Shown here piece by piece: positions 49,651 through 58,920 of a stretch of DNA of 64,000 bases. The position numbers and the translations under genes are program-made. Source of the DNA: Bacillus sp. FJAT-45037. GTDB lineage: Bacteria; Bacillota; Bacilli; Bacillales; Bacillaceae_D. Location: contig NZ_KZ454938.1 in assembly GCF_002797325.1 (NCBI RefSeq), positions 353,322-417,321 of the forward strand, in the 5' to 3' direction. The notes beneath the pieces were generated by a model that was given only the letters and a program-made list of their open reading frames with translations, ran no database searches and was not told where the DNA came from. The stretch's first letter is position 1, and every line of letters starts with the position of its first letter.

Positions 49651-50493
49651 ATGAGTAAGCAGCGCCTAATAGGCATTATAATCGTCTTCATAGGAATCTG
49701 GATGCTAGCTAATGTGTTTCGTTTTGCGCTTAACGGACTCATTGCTCCCTTAGTATTCTTTTTTATAGGCTATTATTTTTACACACATCGAAGCAAACTG
49801 ATCGCATTTATTTTCTTTATTATTAGTGGAAGCATTATCATGGATCAATTATTTTCGATTAATTTTATTGGTGTTATTTTAGCTGCACTTTGTTTTTATT
49901 ATGGAGCGAAATATTTAAAAGCGCCGAATAAATCAAAAAAACGTTCACAAACGTATCGGGAAAAAAGATTGAAAAAAGGAAGAGACGAGAATTGGGATGC
50001 AGAAGACGACATTACATCAGAAATTAAACAAACAATCGATGAGGTCAAGAGCGAGGTAGACGGGCTAGAAGTTTCTGTGGAGAGAGCTTTTAATGAAGAT
50101 CAAGCGTTAAAACAAAAGTACACTCCGATTGTTCGCAAAAGTTTTATTGGCGACATTCAATATATGGATAAGCAGTTTGAACTTTCAGATGTTACGATCT
50201 GGCATGGGATTGGCACAGTGAAAATGGATATTTCGAAAGCCATCATTCCAGAAGGGGAAACGGTTATCATTATCCAAGGTGGAATTGGCCAGATTGATGT
50301 TTATGTACCAGAGGGCTTAGAAATTGCTGTTCAAGCGACATGTTTTGCCGGAGAAATGTCGATTCTTCATGAGAAGCATTCAGGTGTGAATTTGCAAATG
50401 CAGCATCACCCGGGTGGATACAAATCATCTAAGCGCCGGGTCAAGCTTGTGTTGTCGGTGATGTTGGGGGAAGTGACGGTGAGGATGATATGA
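49651..50493 (+). CDS. liaF: LiaF, negative regulator of LiaSR
   Basis: 280 residues: N-terminal block of four membrane helices, a charged linker with helical stretch (EIKQTIDEVKSEVDGLEVSV), and the C-terminal LiaF domain (SDVTIWHGIGTVKMDISKAI, IIIQGGIGQIDVYVPEGLEI). Holds the kinase LiaS off in the absence of stress. Longer than B. subtilis LiaF (241) because of the linker. Overlaps liaS (ATGA). Confidence 0.9.
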   Translation: MSKQRLIGIIIVFIGIWMLANVFRFALNGLIAPLVFFFIGYYFYTHRSKLIAFIFFIISGSIIMDQLFSINFIGVILAALCFYYGAKYLKAPNKSKKRSQTYREKRLKKGRDENWDAEDDITSEIKQTIDEVKSEVDGLEVSVERAFNEDQALKQKYTPIVRKSFIGDIQYMDKQFELSDVTIWHGIGTVKMDISKAIIPEGETVIIIQGGIGQIDVYVPEGLEIAVQATCFAGEMSILHEKHSGVNLQMQHHPGGYKSSKRRVKLVLSVMLGEVTVRMI

Positions 50494-51539
50494 AGAAACG
50501 TCTAGCCAGACTTCATTGGCAATTTATTCGCCATAATCTACTCATCGCAGCCCTTGTTGTCCTCTTCGTTTCATTTATGATGACATACCAAGAAGACAGG
50601 GGCCTCCTTTTACTCATCGACATTGAGCTCTTTTACTTACCTATTTTGATTTGGCTCCTCCTCTTGGTTCTAATATTTGGTTTGACTGCTGGAGCCATGC
50701 AAGCTCGCCCCATCACCAAACGAATTGATTCACTCGTACACGGGGTAGCAAGATATGAACGAGGAACCTTCTCTCATCGACTCATATTAGATGGAGACGA
50801 TGAATTAACGGAATTGACTGAACGAATGAATCGAATGGCTGCTCAAATCGAACAGCAAATTGCTTCTTTGCAACGTTTATCGACTGAACGAGCTGCCATG
50901 CAGGAAACTATGAAAAAAGCCGCTGTAACTGAAGAAAGACAGAGACTAGCGCGCGACCTACATGATGCGGTTAGTCAGCAGCTTTTCGCGATCTCGATGA
51001 TGACAGCTGCCTTAAAATCGAGTCCAATAAAAGAAGATAGTCAGCTTGAAATCGTTGAAAAAATGGCGAACACGGCTCAAGCAGAAATGAGAGCACTTCT
51101 ATTGCATTTACGACCAGCTCATCTTGAAGGAAAAAGTTTAGAAGAAGGGGCCGGACAGTTATTTAAGGAGCTTCAGGAAAAGCATAAAGTGGACGTGACA
51201 TTCTCGATGAACGTCATAACAGAACTACCTAAAGGGATTGAAGATCAGATTTATAGGTTGATTCAAGAGGCTATTTCGAATATATTAAGGCATTCAAAAG
51301 CGACCCAAGTGGAGTTTAAGTTGCATGAAAGTGAGAAAGAGATTCAGATTCGTATAGTAGACAATGGGGTTGGCTTTGATCCTGAGAAGGTCGACATGAA
51401 TTCTTACGGCTTACTGACGATGAAAGAACGAATGAATGAGGTAGGTGGCGTGCTGAATCTATTATCAGCACCGAGCCAAGGAACACAGCTTGAGGCAAAG
51501 ATTCCTATCGCCTGGAGAGGAGAAGAGGTAAATGATTAA
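50490..51539 (+). CDS. liaS: LiaS, cell-envelope stress sensor kinase
   Basis: 349 residues. Two close membrane helices (about 18-30 and 45-68) with almost no extracellular part, i.e. an intramembrane-sensing kinase; HAMP, then the HisKA_3 site EERQRLARDLHDAVSQQLFA (His158) and a C-terminal ATPase (LIQEAISNILRHS, IVDNGVGFD, GLLTMKERM). Co-translated with liaF and liaR. Confidence 0.93.
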   Translation: MKKRLARLHWQFIRHNLLIAALVVLFVSFMMTYQEDRGLLLLIDIELFYLPILIWLLLLVLIFGLTAGAMQARPITKRIDSLVHGVARYERGTFSHRLILDGDDELTELTERMNRMAAQIEQQIASLQRLSTERAAMQETMKKAAVTEERQRLARDLHDAVSQQLFAISMMTAALKSSPIKEDSQLEIVEKMANTAQAEMRALLLHLRPAHLEGKSLEEGAGQLFKELQEKHKVDVTFSMNVITELPKGIEDQIYRLIQEAISNILRHSKATQVEFKLHESEKEIQIRIVDNGVGFDPEKVDMNSYGLLTMKERMNEVGGVLNLLSAPSQGTQLEAKIPIAWRGEEVND

Positions 51540-52164
51540 CGTATTACTTGTTGATGATCATGAAATGGTTCGCATGGGGATGTCGGCGTATCTTTCCACA
51601 CAACCAGATATCGATGTCATAGAACAAGCATCAAATGGGGAAGAAGGCGTCAAAAAAGCCCTTGCGCTCAAGCCGGATGTGATCGTCATGGACCTTGTGA
51701 TGGAGAAGATGGATGGAATTGAGGCGACAAAAGCGATTATGACGGCTGATCCAAAAAGTCGAGTGATCGTCCTTACTAGCTTTATTGATGATGAAAAAGT
51801 CTATCCCGTCATTGAAGCAGGTGCCTTTAGCTATTTATTAAAAACCTCGACAGCGAATGAAATTGCCGAAGCAATACGATCAGCAGCGAAGGGAGAATCC
51901 GTACTAGCTGCCAAAGTGACCAACAAAATGATGAAACATATGCGTTCATCCAAAGAAAAATCCCTCCACGAAAACCTCACACCAAGAGAGTTAGATGTTC
52001 TTAAATTAATCGGTGACGGTCGTACGAATCAAGAAATTGCCGACAGCTTATTCATTGGAATCAAAACGGTCAAAACACATGTCAGCAACATCCTACAAAA
52101 ACTCCAACTAGAAGATCGAACACAAATTGCGATCTATGCACATAGACATCGGATGGTTACATAG
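51532..52164 (+). CDS. liaR: LiaR, NarL-family response regulator
   Basis: 210 residues: receiver with DD pocket VDDHEMVRMGM and phospho-Asp54 (VIVMDLVMEKMDG), LuxR-type HTH at the C-terminus (LTPRELDVLKLIGDGRTNQE, IGIKTVKTHVSNILQKLQLE). Activates liaIH on bacitracin, nisin and similar lipid-II-cycle stress in B. subtilis. Overlaps liaS by 8 nt. Confidence 0.94.
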   Translation: MINVLLVDDHEMVRMGMSAYLSTQPDIDVIEQASNGEEGVKKALALKPDVIVMDLVMEKMDGIEATKAIMTADPKSRVIVLTSFIDDEKVYPVIEAGAFSYLLKTSTANEIAEAIRSAAKGESVLAAKVTNKMMKHMRSSKEKSLHENLTPRELDVLKLIGDGRTNQEIADSLFIGIKTVKTHVSNILQKLQLEDRTQIAIYAHRHRMVT

Positions 52165-52167
52165 AGA

Positions 52168-52197
52168 AGCAGCGGGGACAGGTACCGTTGCTTTTCT
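52168..52197 (+). terminator. lia operon terminator
   Basis: AGCAGCGG / CCGTTGCT (one G-U), 9-nt loop, T-rich tail just after the liaR stop. Confidence 0.8.
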
Positions 52198-52392
52198 TAA
52201 TATAAATGCGATATTGATCTTCATAATGCCGATCCTTTTACTTGATGCTGTGATTTTTTTGGTGAAATAGGTCTGGGGGAATACTGAACTAGGACAAAAA
52301 CAAGAAATAAGTGAACGGGTGAGCAGTTAGATCGGATTGAGGAAAAGGTTGATAGGATGTTGCGAGGTCAAAATAAATAAAGGATGGGTTGA

Positions 52393-53145
52393 ATGGTGTT
52401 TGGTAAGTGTTTAACTATAAGAAATGTAGTGTTTGTTTTTTTAGCTTTCTTTTTAATTGGTTGCAATCAAACAGAGCAGGATCTTGAACGCGAAGCTGAC
52501 TTTGAAGGATTTATCAATTCAGAGCGAATCAATCCTAAAATGTATTTTATTTATGCGGGTGATGATTCCTCGAGTGAGCAAAGAGAATACTTTGAGATTC
52601 CGAATGAAGTGTATGGGTATTGGGTTAAGGTGACTGATCAAACTATTATCTTTGATTCAATCGGAAATGACGATACCAAGGAAGATGTTTCAAGTGGAAA
52701 CATGAGAGTGTGGGTAGAGGGATCATTTGAAGAGCAGTCCGTGTCGATTGATCAAGATATCGAAAAGTTATTTGAATTGCAAAAGAGTGAAGAAGGCTTC
52801 CCGACATACCGAGCAGAGAAAATTGAATTGTATGATGAGATCGTTAAAGATGAAGAAATCATTGCTAGTCTATTGCCATTTACGGAAGGGAAATATAGTG
52901 TGCATGTGATTTTTGATAGTGCTTCGACTTTTTCTAAGTACAAAAAAGAGTCTGATGAAATTATGCGGATGAATATGAATAGTAATGAAATAGAGGCTGT
53001 AAGTAGTATTAGGGGGACAGGGGAGATTCCGACAGAAGCAAGAATTCTAGGCATCGACACATTCCCTACGTATCTCATCTTTGACCGGAATGGATTGGTT
53101 CTTGAGACAACGGAAATAGAAGAAGTTAGAAGATATTTTGAATAG
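52393..53145 (+). CDS. Lipoprotein of unknown function, thioredoxin-like C-terminus
   Basis: 250 residues; signal peptide with lipobox LIGC (Cys24), acidic mature part. The end, LGIDTFPTYLIFDRNGLVLE, has the cis-Pro loop pattern of thioredoxin folds, but no CxxC is present, so redox activity is not expected. Unrecognised family. Followed by a second lipoprotein gene, probably in one operon. Start at ATG 52393; its RBS (AAGGATGGGTTGA) is good. Confidence 0.75.
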   Translation: MVFGKCLTIRNVVFVFLAFFLIGCNQTEQDLEREADFEGFINSERINPKMYFIYAGDDSSSEQREYFEIPNEVYGYWVKVTDQTIIFDSIGNDDTKEDVSSGNMRVWVEGSFEEQSVSIDQDIEKLFELQKSEEGFPTYRAEKIELYDEIVKDEEIIASLLPFTEGKYSVHVIFDSASTFSKYKKESDEIMRMNMNSNEIEAVSSIRGTGEIPTEARILGIDTFPTYLIFDRNGLVLETTEIEEVRRYFE

Positions 53146-53202
53146 ATTCTAGAACGGTATATTTGTGATGTGTAGGTGTTCTTTACGAAGGGTGTGAGTG
53201 GA

Positions 53203-53622
53203 GTGAAGAAGAAGGTCGTTGCGATTACGTGTTTTATAATTATGATTTTGGCTGCTTGTGCTAATTCTGCAACTATTGATATCAGAGAAGAAAGAAATAA
53301 TTGGAATGTGAAAATCCAGTACTCTTATTCTGATGAGCAAAAAGAGTACAATGGAAAAATGATCTACACTGGAGAAGGAGACCTCGAAACGGTTTCATAT
53401 CGTATTCAGTCACCGTCAGCCCTAAGTTTGAATGCCGATGGTTATCTTGATTCATTTAAAGCGGGTGAAAGAGAAGTCGCACTAGGGAGCTCTGGAGGAA
53501 CTACATCTGGAACCAATCCAGAAGCCATCCGGGATGCAATTAATGACTCTACCATTCACGTAATCTGGAGAACGAGTGAAGGAGAATTTGAGGAAACAAT
53601 AAGCTTGTCTACTTCACAATAA
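53203..53622 (+). CDS. Small lipoprotein of unknown function
   Basis: 139 residues from GTG 53203 (AAGGGTG 8 nt upstream); lipobox LAAC (Cys19). The mature domain is beta-rich (NWNVKIQYSYSDEQKEYNGK, ETVSYRIQSPSAL) with a Gly/Ser loop (LGSSGGTTSGTNP). No family recognised. Probably exported with the preceding lipoprotein and placed at the outer membrane surface. Confidence 0.72.
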   Translation: MKKKVVAITCFIIMILAACANSATIDIREERNNWNVKIQYSYSDEQKEYNGKMIYTGEGDLETVSYRIQSPSALSLNADGYLDSFKAGEREVALGSSGGTTSGTNPEAIRDAINDSTIHVIWRTSEGEFEETISLSTSQ

Positions 53623-53632
53623 TAAAACAACA

Positions 53633-53670
53633 GAGAAGGGGCCCAGTCTTTACAAACACTGGGGCCCTTT
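53633..53670. terminator. Bidirectional terminator between the lipoprotein gene and hmoB
   Basis: AAGGGGCCCAGT / ACTGGGGCCCTT, 12 bp with one mismatch, 10-nt loop, T run after it. Confidence 0.8.
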
Positions 53671-53684
53671 CCCTTTGCACACAG

Positions 53685-54143
53685 TTAACTCTCGACCTGA
53701 TATGTCGTCACAAATGATGGTCTCGGGAAGATTGATGTTTTTAATCCTGAGTCTGTTCCACGCTTTTTATGAGCATGGCTATAGGCTTGTGACTCCTGCC
53801 ATTTTTTAAACGATTGTTCCGTATCCCAAATGGTCATAACGATATACGTATCGTCTGTTTCAGGACGCAAGATCCGGATCGCTTTAAATCCTGGTTCTTT
53901 TTCTACTAAGCCTGCACGGTTTTTAAATCTTTCCTCAAATTGCTCTCGTCCCTCGTCCGTTACAGGGATGTTATTTAGTACAACAAACCCCGCAGTGGGC
54001 AGGTCCCCGTTTTCATTCATAGTAGAGTATTGTTTCCCATCTGTTTGCTCATGATGCTCTGTGTAATAGAGCGTGTCTTCTTTACTAGTCAATGTAATGT
54101 AAGCGGTGTTGGTTGGTTGTTCGTTTGTTATGAACACAGACAT
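53685..54143 (-). CDS. hmoB: Heme-degrading monooxygenase HmoB (YhgC)
   Basis: 152 residues with an N-terminal extension and a C-terminal ABM dimeric alpha-beta barrel: FVVLNNIPVTDEGREQFEER, EPGFKAIRILRP, YIVMTIWDTEQSFKKWQES and the His-containing AYSHAHKKR. Size and layout match HmoB of B. subtilis (166 aa), which opens heme to release iron. It neighbours pbpF and the heme biosynthesis operon exactly as in B. subtilis. GGAGGAG precedes ATG. Confidence 0.9.
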   Translation of the reverse strand: MSVFITNEQPTNTAYITLTSKEDTLYYTEHHEQTDGKQYSTMNENGDLPTAGFVVLNNIPVTDEGREQFEERFKNRAGLVEKEPGFKAIRILRPETDDTYIVMTIWDTEQSFKKWQESQAYSHAHKKRGTDSGLKTSIFPRPSFVTTYQVES

Positions 54144-54340
54144 TGTTACATCTCCTCCAATGATCAGTTATGAAACCTTTGATTCGTTTCTGTCGTAGAA
54201 AGTATATCGCAGGCGTTCTGTTATTGGCAAAAGGATCGATTCGATTTACAATAGATTGGTTCTATGTAGTAATAGAAATCTACGAAGTGTTTGGAGTTTC
54301 CTTCATATGTTGGGCTATACTATGGAAAAGGAGGGATAAT

Positions 54341-56485
54341 ATGCTTCTAAAACGTTTAACGATAGGTGTCATCATTGTCCTTTCAACGGTGTTGATTGGA
54401 CTCGTTGGCTATCTAGTAATTCTTTTAGCTGGAAATTTCGCGATAGATAATGAGAAGTTAGTTATGAATACAGCGACGTCACTAGTTGATGAAAATGGCG
54501 AATTATTAACGAAATTATATATAGAAAATCGAGAGCTAGTCTCCATAGATGCGATTCCAGATCATGTCGAAGAAGCGTTTATTGCGATTGAAGATGCACG
54601 TTTTTATGACCATCAAGGTATTGATTTTAGAGCGATTGGACGAGCCATTTACCGTGACATATTAGCAGGAGCAAAAGTAGAAGGTGGGAGTACGATTACC
54701 CAACAGCTTGCAAAAAACGTGTTTCTTTCTAATGAAAAGACGTGGTTAAGGAAGACAAAAGAAGTGTTGATTGCGATGAACTTAGAAAGGAAATACAGTA
54801 AAGACGAAATCCTTGAGATGTATATGAACCGGATTTACTTTGGTCACGGGGCGTACGGGGTTCAGGCTGCTTCGAAGCTTTATTTTAATAAGCATGTGAG
54901 TGAGTTGACAGTCGATGAGGGAGCGCTTTTAGCAGGTCTTCCGAAAGCGCCTAATAGCTATTCACCGATCAATCATCCCGAGCGAAGTAAGCAACGTCGA
55001 GATGTGGTATTAACGGTCATGGAGCGAAGAGGGTATATTACAACCGAGGAATCCGTCAGACTCAAAGGGCGCACCGTTGCTGTTGATCATAACAAAATCA
55101 CAGAGAACGACGCTTATCTGACTTATATTGATATGGTGTTGGATGAGGCATCAGAGACGTACCAATTAACGAATGAGGAAGTATTGTCTGGTGGATATAA
55201 AATTGTCGTTCCGATGATTCAGACGTTACAACAATCGACTTACGATCATATTCGTAATGATAGTTATTTTCCGAGCGGCAATGAAGGCGCCGAGGCGACG
55301 GCTGTCTTTATGGATGTGGAGACAGGTGGGATTTTAGCTGTACAAGGAGGGCGTGAATATGTGAGGCGTGGCTTGAACAGAGTTGATTCAAAAAGACAAC
55401 CTGGTTCAGCATTTAAACCACTTGCTGTGTTTGCCCCAGCTCTTGAAACAGGGACTTACGGTCCATATTCGATGTTAGTCGATGAAGAGCTAACTTATGG
55501 TGATTATACGCCTCGAAATTTAGGCGGCGAATATAGCGGGCAAGTCACGATGTATGATGCTATAACTCATTCTACCAACGCCCCTACCGTCTGGTTATTG
55601 AACCAGCTAGGTATTAACACATCGACAACGTATTTGAAGAAACTCGGCATCGACTTACCAGATAAAGGACTGTCGATTGCCTTAGGTGGGCTTGAAAATG
55701 GCGTCAGTCCTCTTGAGATGACGAAAGCCTATCGTGTGTTTGCAAAAGAAGGGAAGATGATTGATCCTCATTTTATATCGGAAATTTATGACCGAAATGG
55801 GGAGTTAATTGGGAGAGCAAATACGGCTGAAACAGAAGTCCTGTCTGAACAAACGGCTTGGCATATGACACGTATGTTAGAATCTGTTGTCACAGAAGGG
55901 ACCGCAAGAAATGGCTCCGTTGAAACACCACTTGCAGGAAAAACGGGCACGACGAGCTTTGCTGGTGTAGAAGGTGGAGCGATGGATGCTTGGTTTGTTG
56001 GTTATACACCAACGGTGGTTGGATCGATTTGGATGGGCTATGACCTGACAACTACAGACACGTATCTTCGCGGAGGGAGTTCTTATCCGACCGTAATGAT
56101 GAAGGACATTTTAAATGATCTCGACCCAGAGAAGAAAAATGTTGCGTTTGAAAAGCCAAATGGAGTGGACGAGTTATTGCCACCTGTTCGTCTGGCAACG
56201 ATTAGTGATTTAACAGCAACACTCTCGATGGGTGGACGTGGATTAATGAGTGTTGAGCTTGATTGGACAGGTTCTAGTGATGAACGAGTATACTATCATA
56301 TTTACGAGATTCATAAAGGAGAGCGAGAACGACTGGCAACAGTCCGAGAAGATAGCGAATATGTTGTAAGTCGATTTAATCCATTCTCGTCGAAAACGTA
56401 CGAGGTTGCCCCAGTCGATTCGATCACCAACCAAGAAGGGGACCCATCCAACCGAGTCCAAGCAGAATTTAGTTTCGGTTTTTAA
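54341..56485 (+). CDS. pbpF: Class A penicillin-binding protein PbpF
   Basis: Bifunctional peptidoglycan glycosyltransferase/transpeptidase. 714 residues from ATG 54341 (AAAAGGAGGG 5 nt upstream), the same length as B. subtilis PbpF; an in-frame ATG at 54170 is rejected. One N-terminal membrane helix; GT51 motifs EDARFYDHQGID and GGSTITQQLAKN; transpeptidase motifs SAFKP (SxxK), STNAP (SxN) and KTGTT. A C-terminal fibronectin-like beta domain (SVELDWTGSSDERVYYHIYE) closes the protein. Linked with forespore expression in B. subtilis. Confidence 0.95.
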   Translation: MLLKRLTIGVIIVLSTVLIGLVGYLVILLAGNFAIDNEKLVMNTATSLVDENGELLTKLYIENRELVSIDAIPDHVEEAFIAIEDARFYDHQGIDFRAIGRAIYRDILAGAKVEGGSTITQQLAKNVFLSNEKTWLRKTKEVLIAMNLERKYSKDEILEMYMNRIYFGHGAYGVQAASKLYFNKHVSELTVDEGALLAGLPKAPNSYSPINHPERSKQRRDVVLTVMERRGYITTEESVRLKGRTVAVDHNKITENDAYLTYIDMVLDEASETYQLTNEEVLSGGYKIVVPMIQTLQQSTYDHIRNDSYFPSGNEGAEATAVFMDVETGGILAVQGGREYVRRGLNRVDSKRQPGSAFKPLAVFAPALETGTYGPYSMLVDEELTYGDYTPRNLGGEYSGQVTMYDAITHSTNAPTVWLLNQLGINTSTTYLKKLGIDLPDKGLSIALGGLENGVSPLEMTKAYRVFAKEGKMIDPHFISEIYDRNGELIGRANTAETEVLSEQTAWHMTRMLESVVTEGTARNGSVETPLAGKTGTTSFAGVEGGAMDAWFVGYTPTVVGSIWMGYDLTTTDTYLRGGSSYPTVMMKDILNDLDPEKKNVAFEKPNGVDELLPPVRLATISDLTATLSMGGRGLMSVELDWTGSSDERVYYHIYEIHKGERERLATVREDSEYVVSRFNPFSSKTYEVAPVDSITNQEGDPSNRVQAEFSFGF

Positions 56486-56497
56486 TAGACAGAGAGT

Positions 56498-56740
56498 AAA
56501 GAGGCTGTATATGAAGAAAGTGTTAACTGGGAATTTGAACAATGCACAAACTTAGCGGATGAAATATACGTAGACCTCCTGCGGGATGAAAAGCAACGCT
56601 GAGACACCGCAGTGCGAAGCACAAGATGGCTCAGCAGCTTCCCGCGGAAAGCGGAGTATATTTCAGGAGCGGCTTAATCGCACCGCCTCTTATTTGTACG
56701 GATCCTTGCTGGTAAAGCACTTTCGTCCCAGCCTTTTTTC
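56498..56740. repeat. Long foldback element after pbpF (long form)
   Basis: Outer arms GAGGCTG (56501) / CAGCC plus T6 (56729), and GAAAGTG (56516) / CACTTTC (56718), correspond to those of 48561-48690 with changed, matching bases. Between GAACAAT (56537) and TTTCAGGAGCGGCTTAATCG (56661) there is an insert of about 120 nt that folds on itself: TGAAATATAC (56560) / GTATATTTCA (56656), CCTGCGGGA (56578) / TCCCGCGG (56640), inner GCTGAG / CTCAGC and GTGC / GCAC. Probably also the pbpF terminator. The 424-bp gap to hemE holds no gene. Confidence 0.75.
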
Positions 56741-56909
56741 TTTGATATGTACCAGTTGATGGCTAAACATTCATCAATTTTATGACAGTTTTTTTTATAG
56801 GCTATACAGTGCGCGTAATGGTCATTATAGTAAAGAGGTATAAAACATGATTTTTTGCTCGGATTGAATTAAACTAATACATAGTGAATAGACAGAAGGG
56901 TGTGGCAAG

Positions 56910-57953
56910 ATGACTCAACCAACATTTAACGATACGTTTTTAAAAGCCTGTAAGGGGGAGGCGCATGACCATGTACCTGTTTGGTATATGAGACAAGCAG
57001 GGCGCTCTCAACCAGAATACCGTGAGATCAAAAAGAAATATTCTCTATTTGAAATTACGCATCAGCCTGAGCTATGTGCGTATGTAACAAAGCTTCCTGT
57101 CGATCAATACAACAATGATGCAGCGATTCTTTACAAAGATATTATGACGCCACTACCAGCTATTGGTGTCGATGTAGAAATCAAATCAGGCATTGGACCG
57201 GTTATTGATAACCCAATTCGTTCAAAAGCAGATGTTGAAAAGCTAGGAATGATTACGCCAGAAGAAGATGTTCCATATGTACTCGATACAATTAAATTAC
57301 TTCGTGAACAATTAACGGTTCCTCTCATTAGCTTCGGCGGTGCTCCATTTACCCTTGCGAGCTATATGATTGAAGGTGGACCTTCTAAAAATTACAATAA
57401 GACAAAAGCATTCATGTACGCAGAACCAGAAGCTTGGCATATGTTAATGGACAAGTTAGGCGATGTAACGATTACGTATGTGAAATCACAAATCGCAGCA
57501 GGTGCTCAAGCGATTCAAATTTTCGACTCATGGGTAGGAGCGTTAACTGTTGCTGATTACCGTGTGTTTGTAAAGCCTGTTATGAAACGAATTTTTACAG
57601 AACTGAAGAAAGAGAATGTTCCACTTATTATGTTCGGTGTAGGTGCGAGCCATCTTGCTAACGAATGGAACGATCTACCGATTGATGTCGTAGGACTTGA
57701 CTGGCGTCTGTCTGTAAATGAGGCTAGAGAGCGCGGCATTCAAAAGACCGTTCAAGGAAACTTAGACCCAGCGATCTTATTAGCACCATGGAATGTAATT
57801 GAAGAACGTGCAAAAGCGATTCTAGACCAAGGCATGCAATCGGATAACTTCATCTTCAACTTAGGTCACGGTGTCTTCCCTGAGGTGAATCCAGATACAT
57901 TAAGACGTTTAACAGCATTCGTACATGAGTATTCAGCGAAGCATTCATCCTAA
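56910..57953 (+). CDS. hemE: Uroporphyrinogen decarboxylase
   Basis: Converts uroporphyrinogen III to coproporphyrinogen III. 347 residues, with the N-terminal signature [16 protein letters not shown] (the catalytic arginines), the [19 protein letters not shown] loop and the C-terminal [23 protein letters not shown] precedes ATG. First gene of the hemEHY operon, same order as in B. subtilis. Confidence 0.97.
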   Translation: MTQPTFNDTFLKACKGEAHDHVPVWYMRQAGRSQPEYREIKKKYSLFEITHQPELCAYVTKLPVDQYNNDAAILYKDIMTPLPAIGVDVEIKSGIGPVIDNPIRSKADVEKLGMITPEEDVPYVLDTIKLLREQLTVPLISFGGAPFTLASYMIEGGPSKNYNKTKAFMYAEPEAWHMLMDKLGDVTITYVKSQIAAGAQAIQIFDSWVGALTVADYRVFVKPVMKRIFTELKKENVPLIMFGVGASHLANEWNDLPIDVVGLDWRLSVNEARERGIQKTVQGNLDPAILLAPWNVIEERAKAILDQGMQSDNFIFNLGHGVFPEVNPDTLRRLTAFVHEYSAKHSS

Positions 57954-57980
57954 GAAGTGAATTAAGGAGTGGAAAATAGA

Positions 57981-58913
57981 ATGGCTAAGAAAAAAATTGG
58001 TTTACTTGTGATGGCTTATGGAACGCCAAGAAGCAAAGAAGAAATTGAACCATACTATACGCATATTCGTCGCGGACGCAAACCTTCTGAGGAAGCTCTA
58101 ACAGATCTTACGGAGCGTTATGAAGCGATTGGGGGAATTAGTCCACTTGCTAAAATTACAGAAGACCAAGCATTTGGCTTAGAGCGAGTTTTAAATGAGC
58201 AATTTGATGATATCGAATTTAAAGCCTATTTAGGATTAAAGCATATCGATCCATTCGTTGAAGAAGCTGTCCAACAAATGAAAGCTGATGGGATCGAAGA
58301 AGCTGTCAGCATCGTGTTAGCCCCTCACTTCTCAACATTTAGTGTCAAGTCTTATAACGGGCGTGCGCATGAAGAGTCTGAGAAAATTGGTGGTCCTACG
58401 ATTTATAGTGTGGAAAGCTGGTATGATGAGCCGAAGTTTATCGATTACTGGGCAAACCAAGTAAAACATACAATGGCCAAGATAGAAGACAAAGAAAAAG
58501 CCTGTGTGATCTTCTCTGCACATAGTTTGCCAGAACGTATTATTGCAATGGGAGATCCATACCCCGAGCAATTGCAAGAGACGGCAGATTTAATTGCAGA
58601 GGCAGCTGGTATAGAGAATTATACGATTGGCTGGCAAAGTGAAGGAAACACACCTGATCCGTGGATTGGACCCGACGTACAAGATCTAACACGTGATCTT
58701 TATAACGAGCAGGGCTATACATCAATGGTTTATTGTCCTGTAGGATTTGTTGCCGATCATTTAGAAGTGCTATTTGATAATGATGTGGAATGTAAAGTAG
58801 TAACAGACGAACTAGGTCTGAACTATTACCGTCCTGAAATGCCGAATTCTAAAGAAGAGTTTCTAGATTGTTTAGCAACAGTGGTCTCTAAAAAGCTAAA
58901 AGAGAAAGAGTGA
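57981..58913 (+). CDS. hemH: Coproporphyrin III ferrochelatase
   Basis: Inserts iron into coproporphyrin III in the Gram-positive heme route. 310 residues from ATG 57981 (AAGGAG 11 nt upstream), the same as B. subtilis HemH. Metal-site His is in LAPHFSTFS and the second motif is [25 protein letters not shown] is the third hallmark. A GTG at 57969 overlaps the RBS and is rejected. Intergenic distance to hemY is 7 nt. Confidence 0.96.
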   Translation: MAKKKIGLLVMAYGTPRSKEEIEPYYTHIRRGRKPSEEALTDLTERYEAIGGISPLAKITEDQAFGLERVLNEQFDDIEFKAYLGLKHIDPFVEEAVQQMKADGIEEAVSIVLAPHFSTFSVKSYNGRAHEESEKIGGPTIYSVESWYDEPKFIDYWANQVKHTMAKIEDKEKACVIFSAHSLPERIIAMGDPYPEQLQETADLIAEAAGIENYTIGWQSEGNTPDPWIGPDVQDLTRDLYNEQGYTSMVYCPVGFVADHLEVLFDNDVECKVVTDELGLNYYRPEMPNSKEEFLDCLATVVSKKLKEKE

Positions 58914-58920
58914 GCGTCTT

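Noticed and set aside
54170-54340. 57-codon N-terminal extension of PbpF
   Set aside because: No RBS; ATG 54341 has AAAAGGAGGG and gives exactly the known family length, with the membrane helix at the N-terminus.
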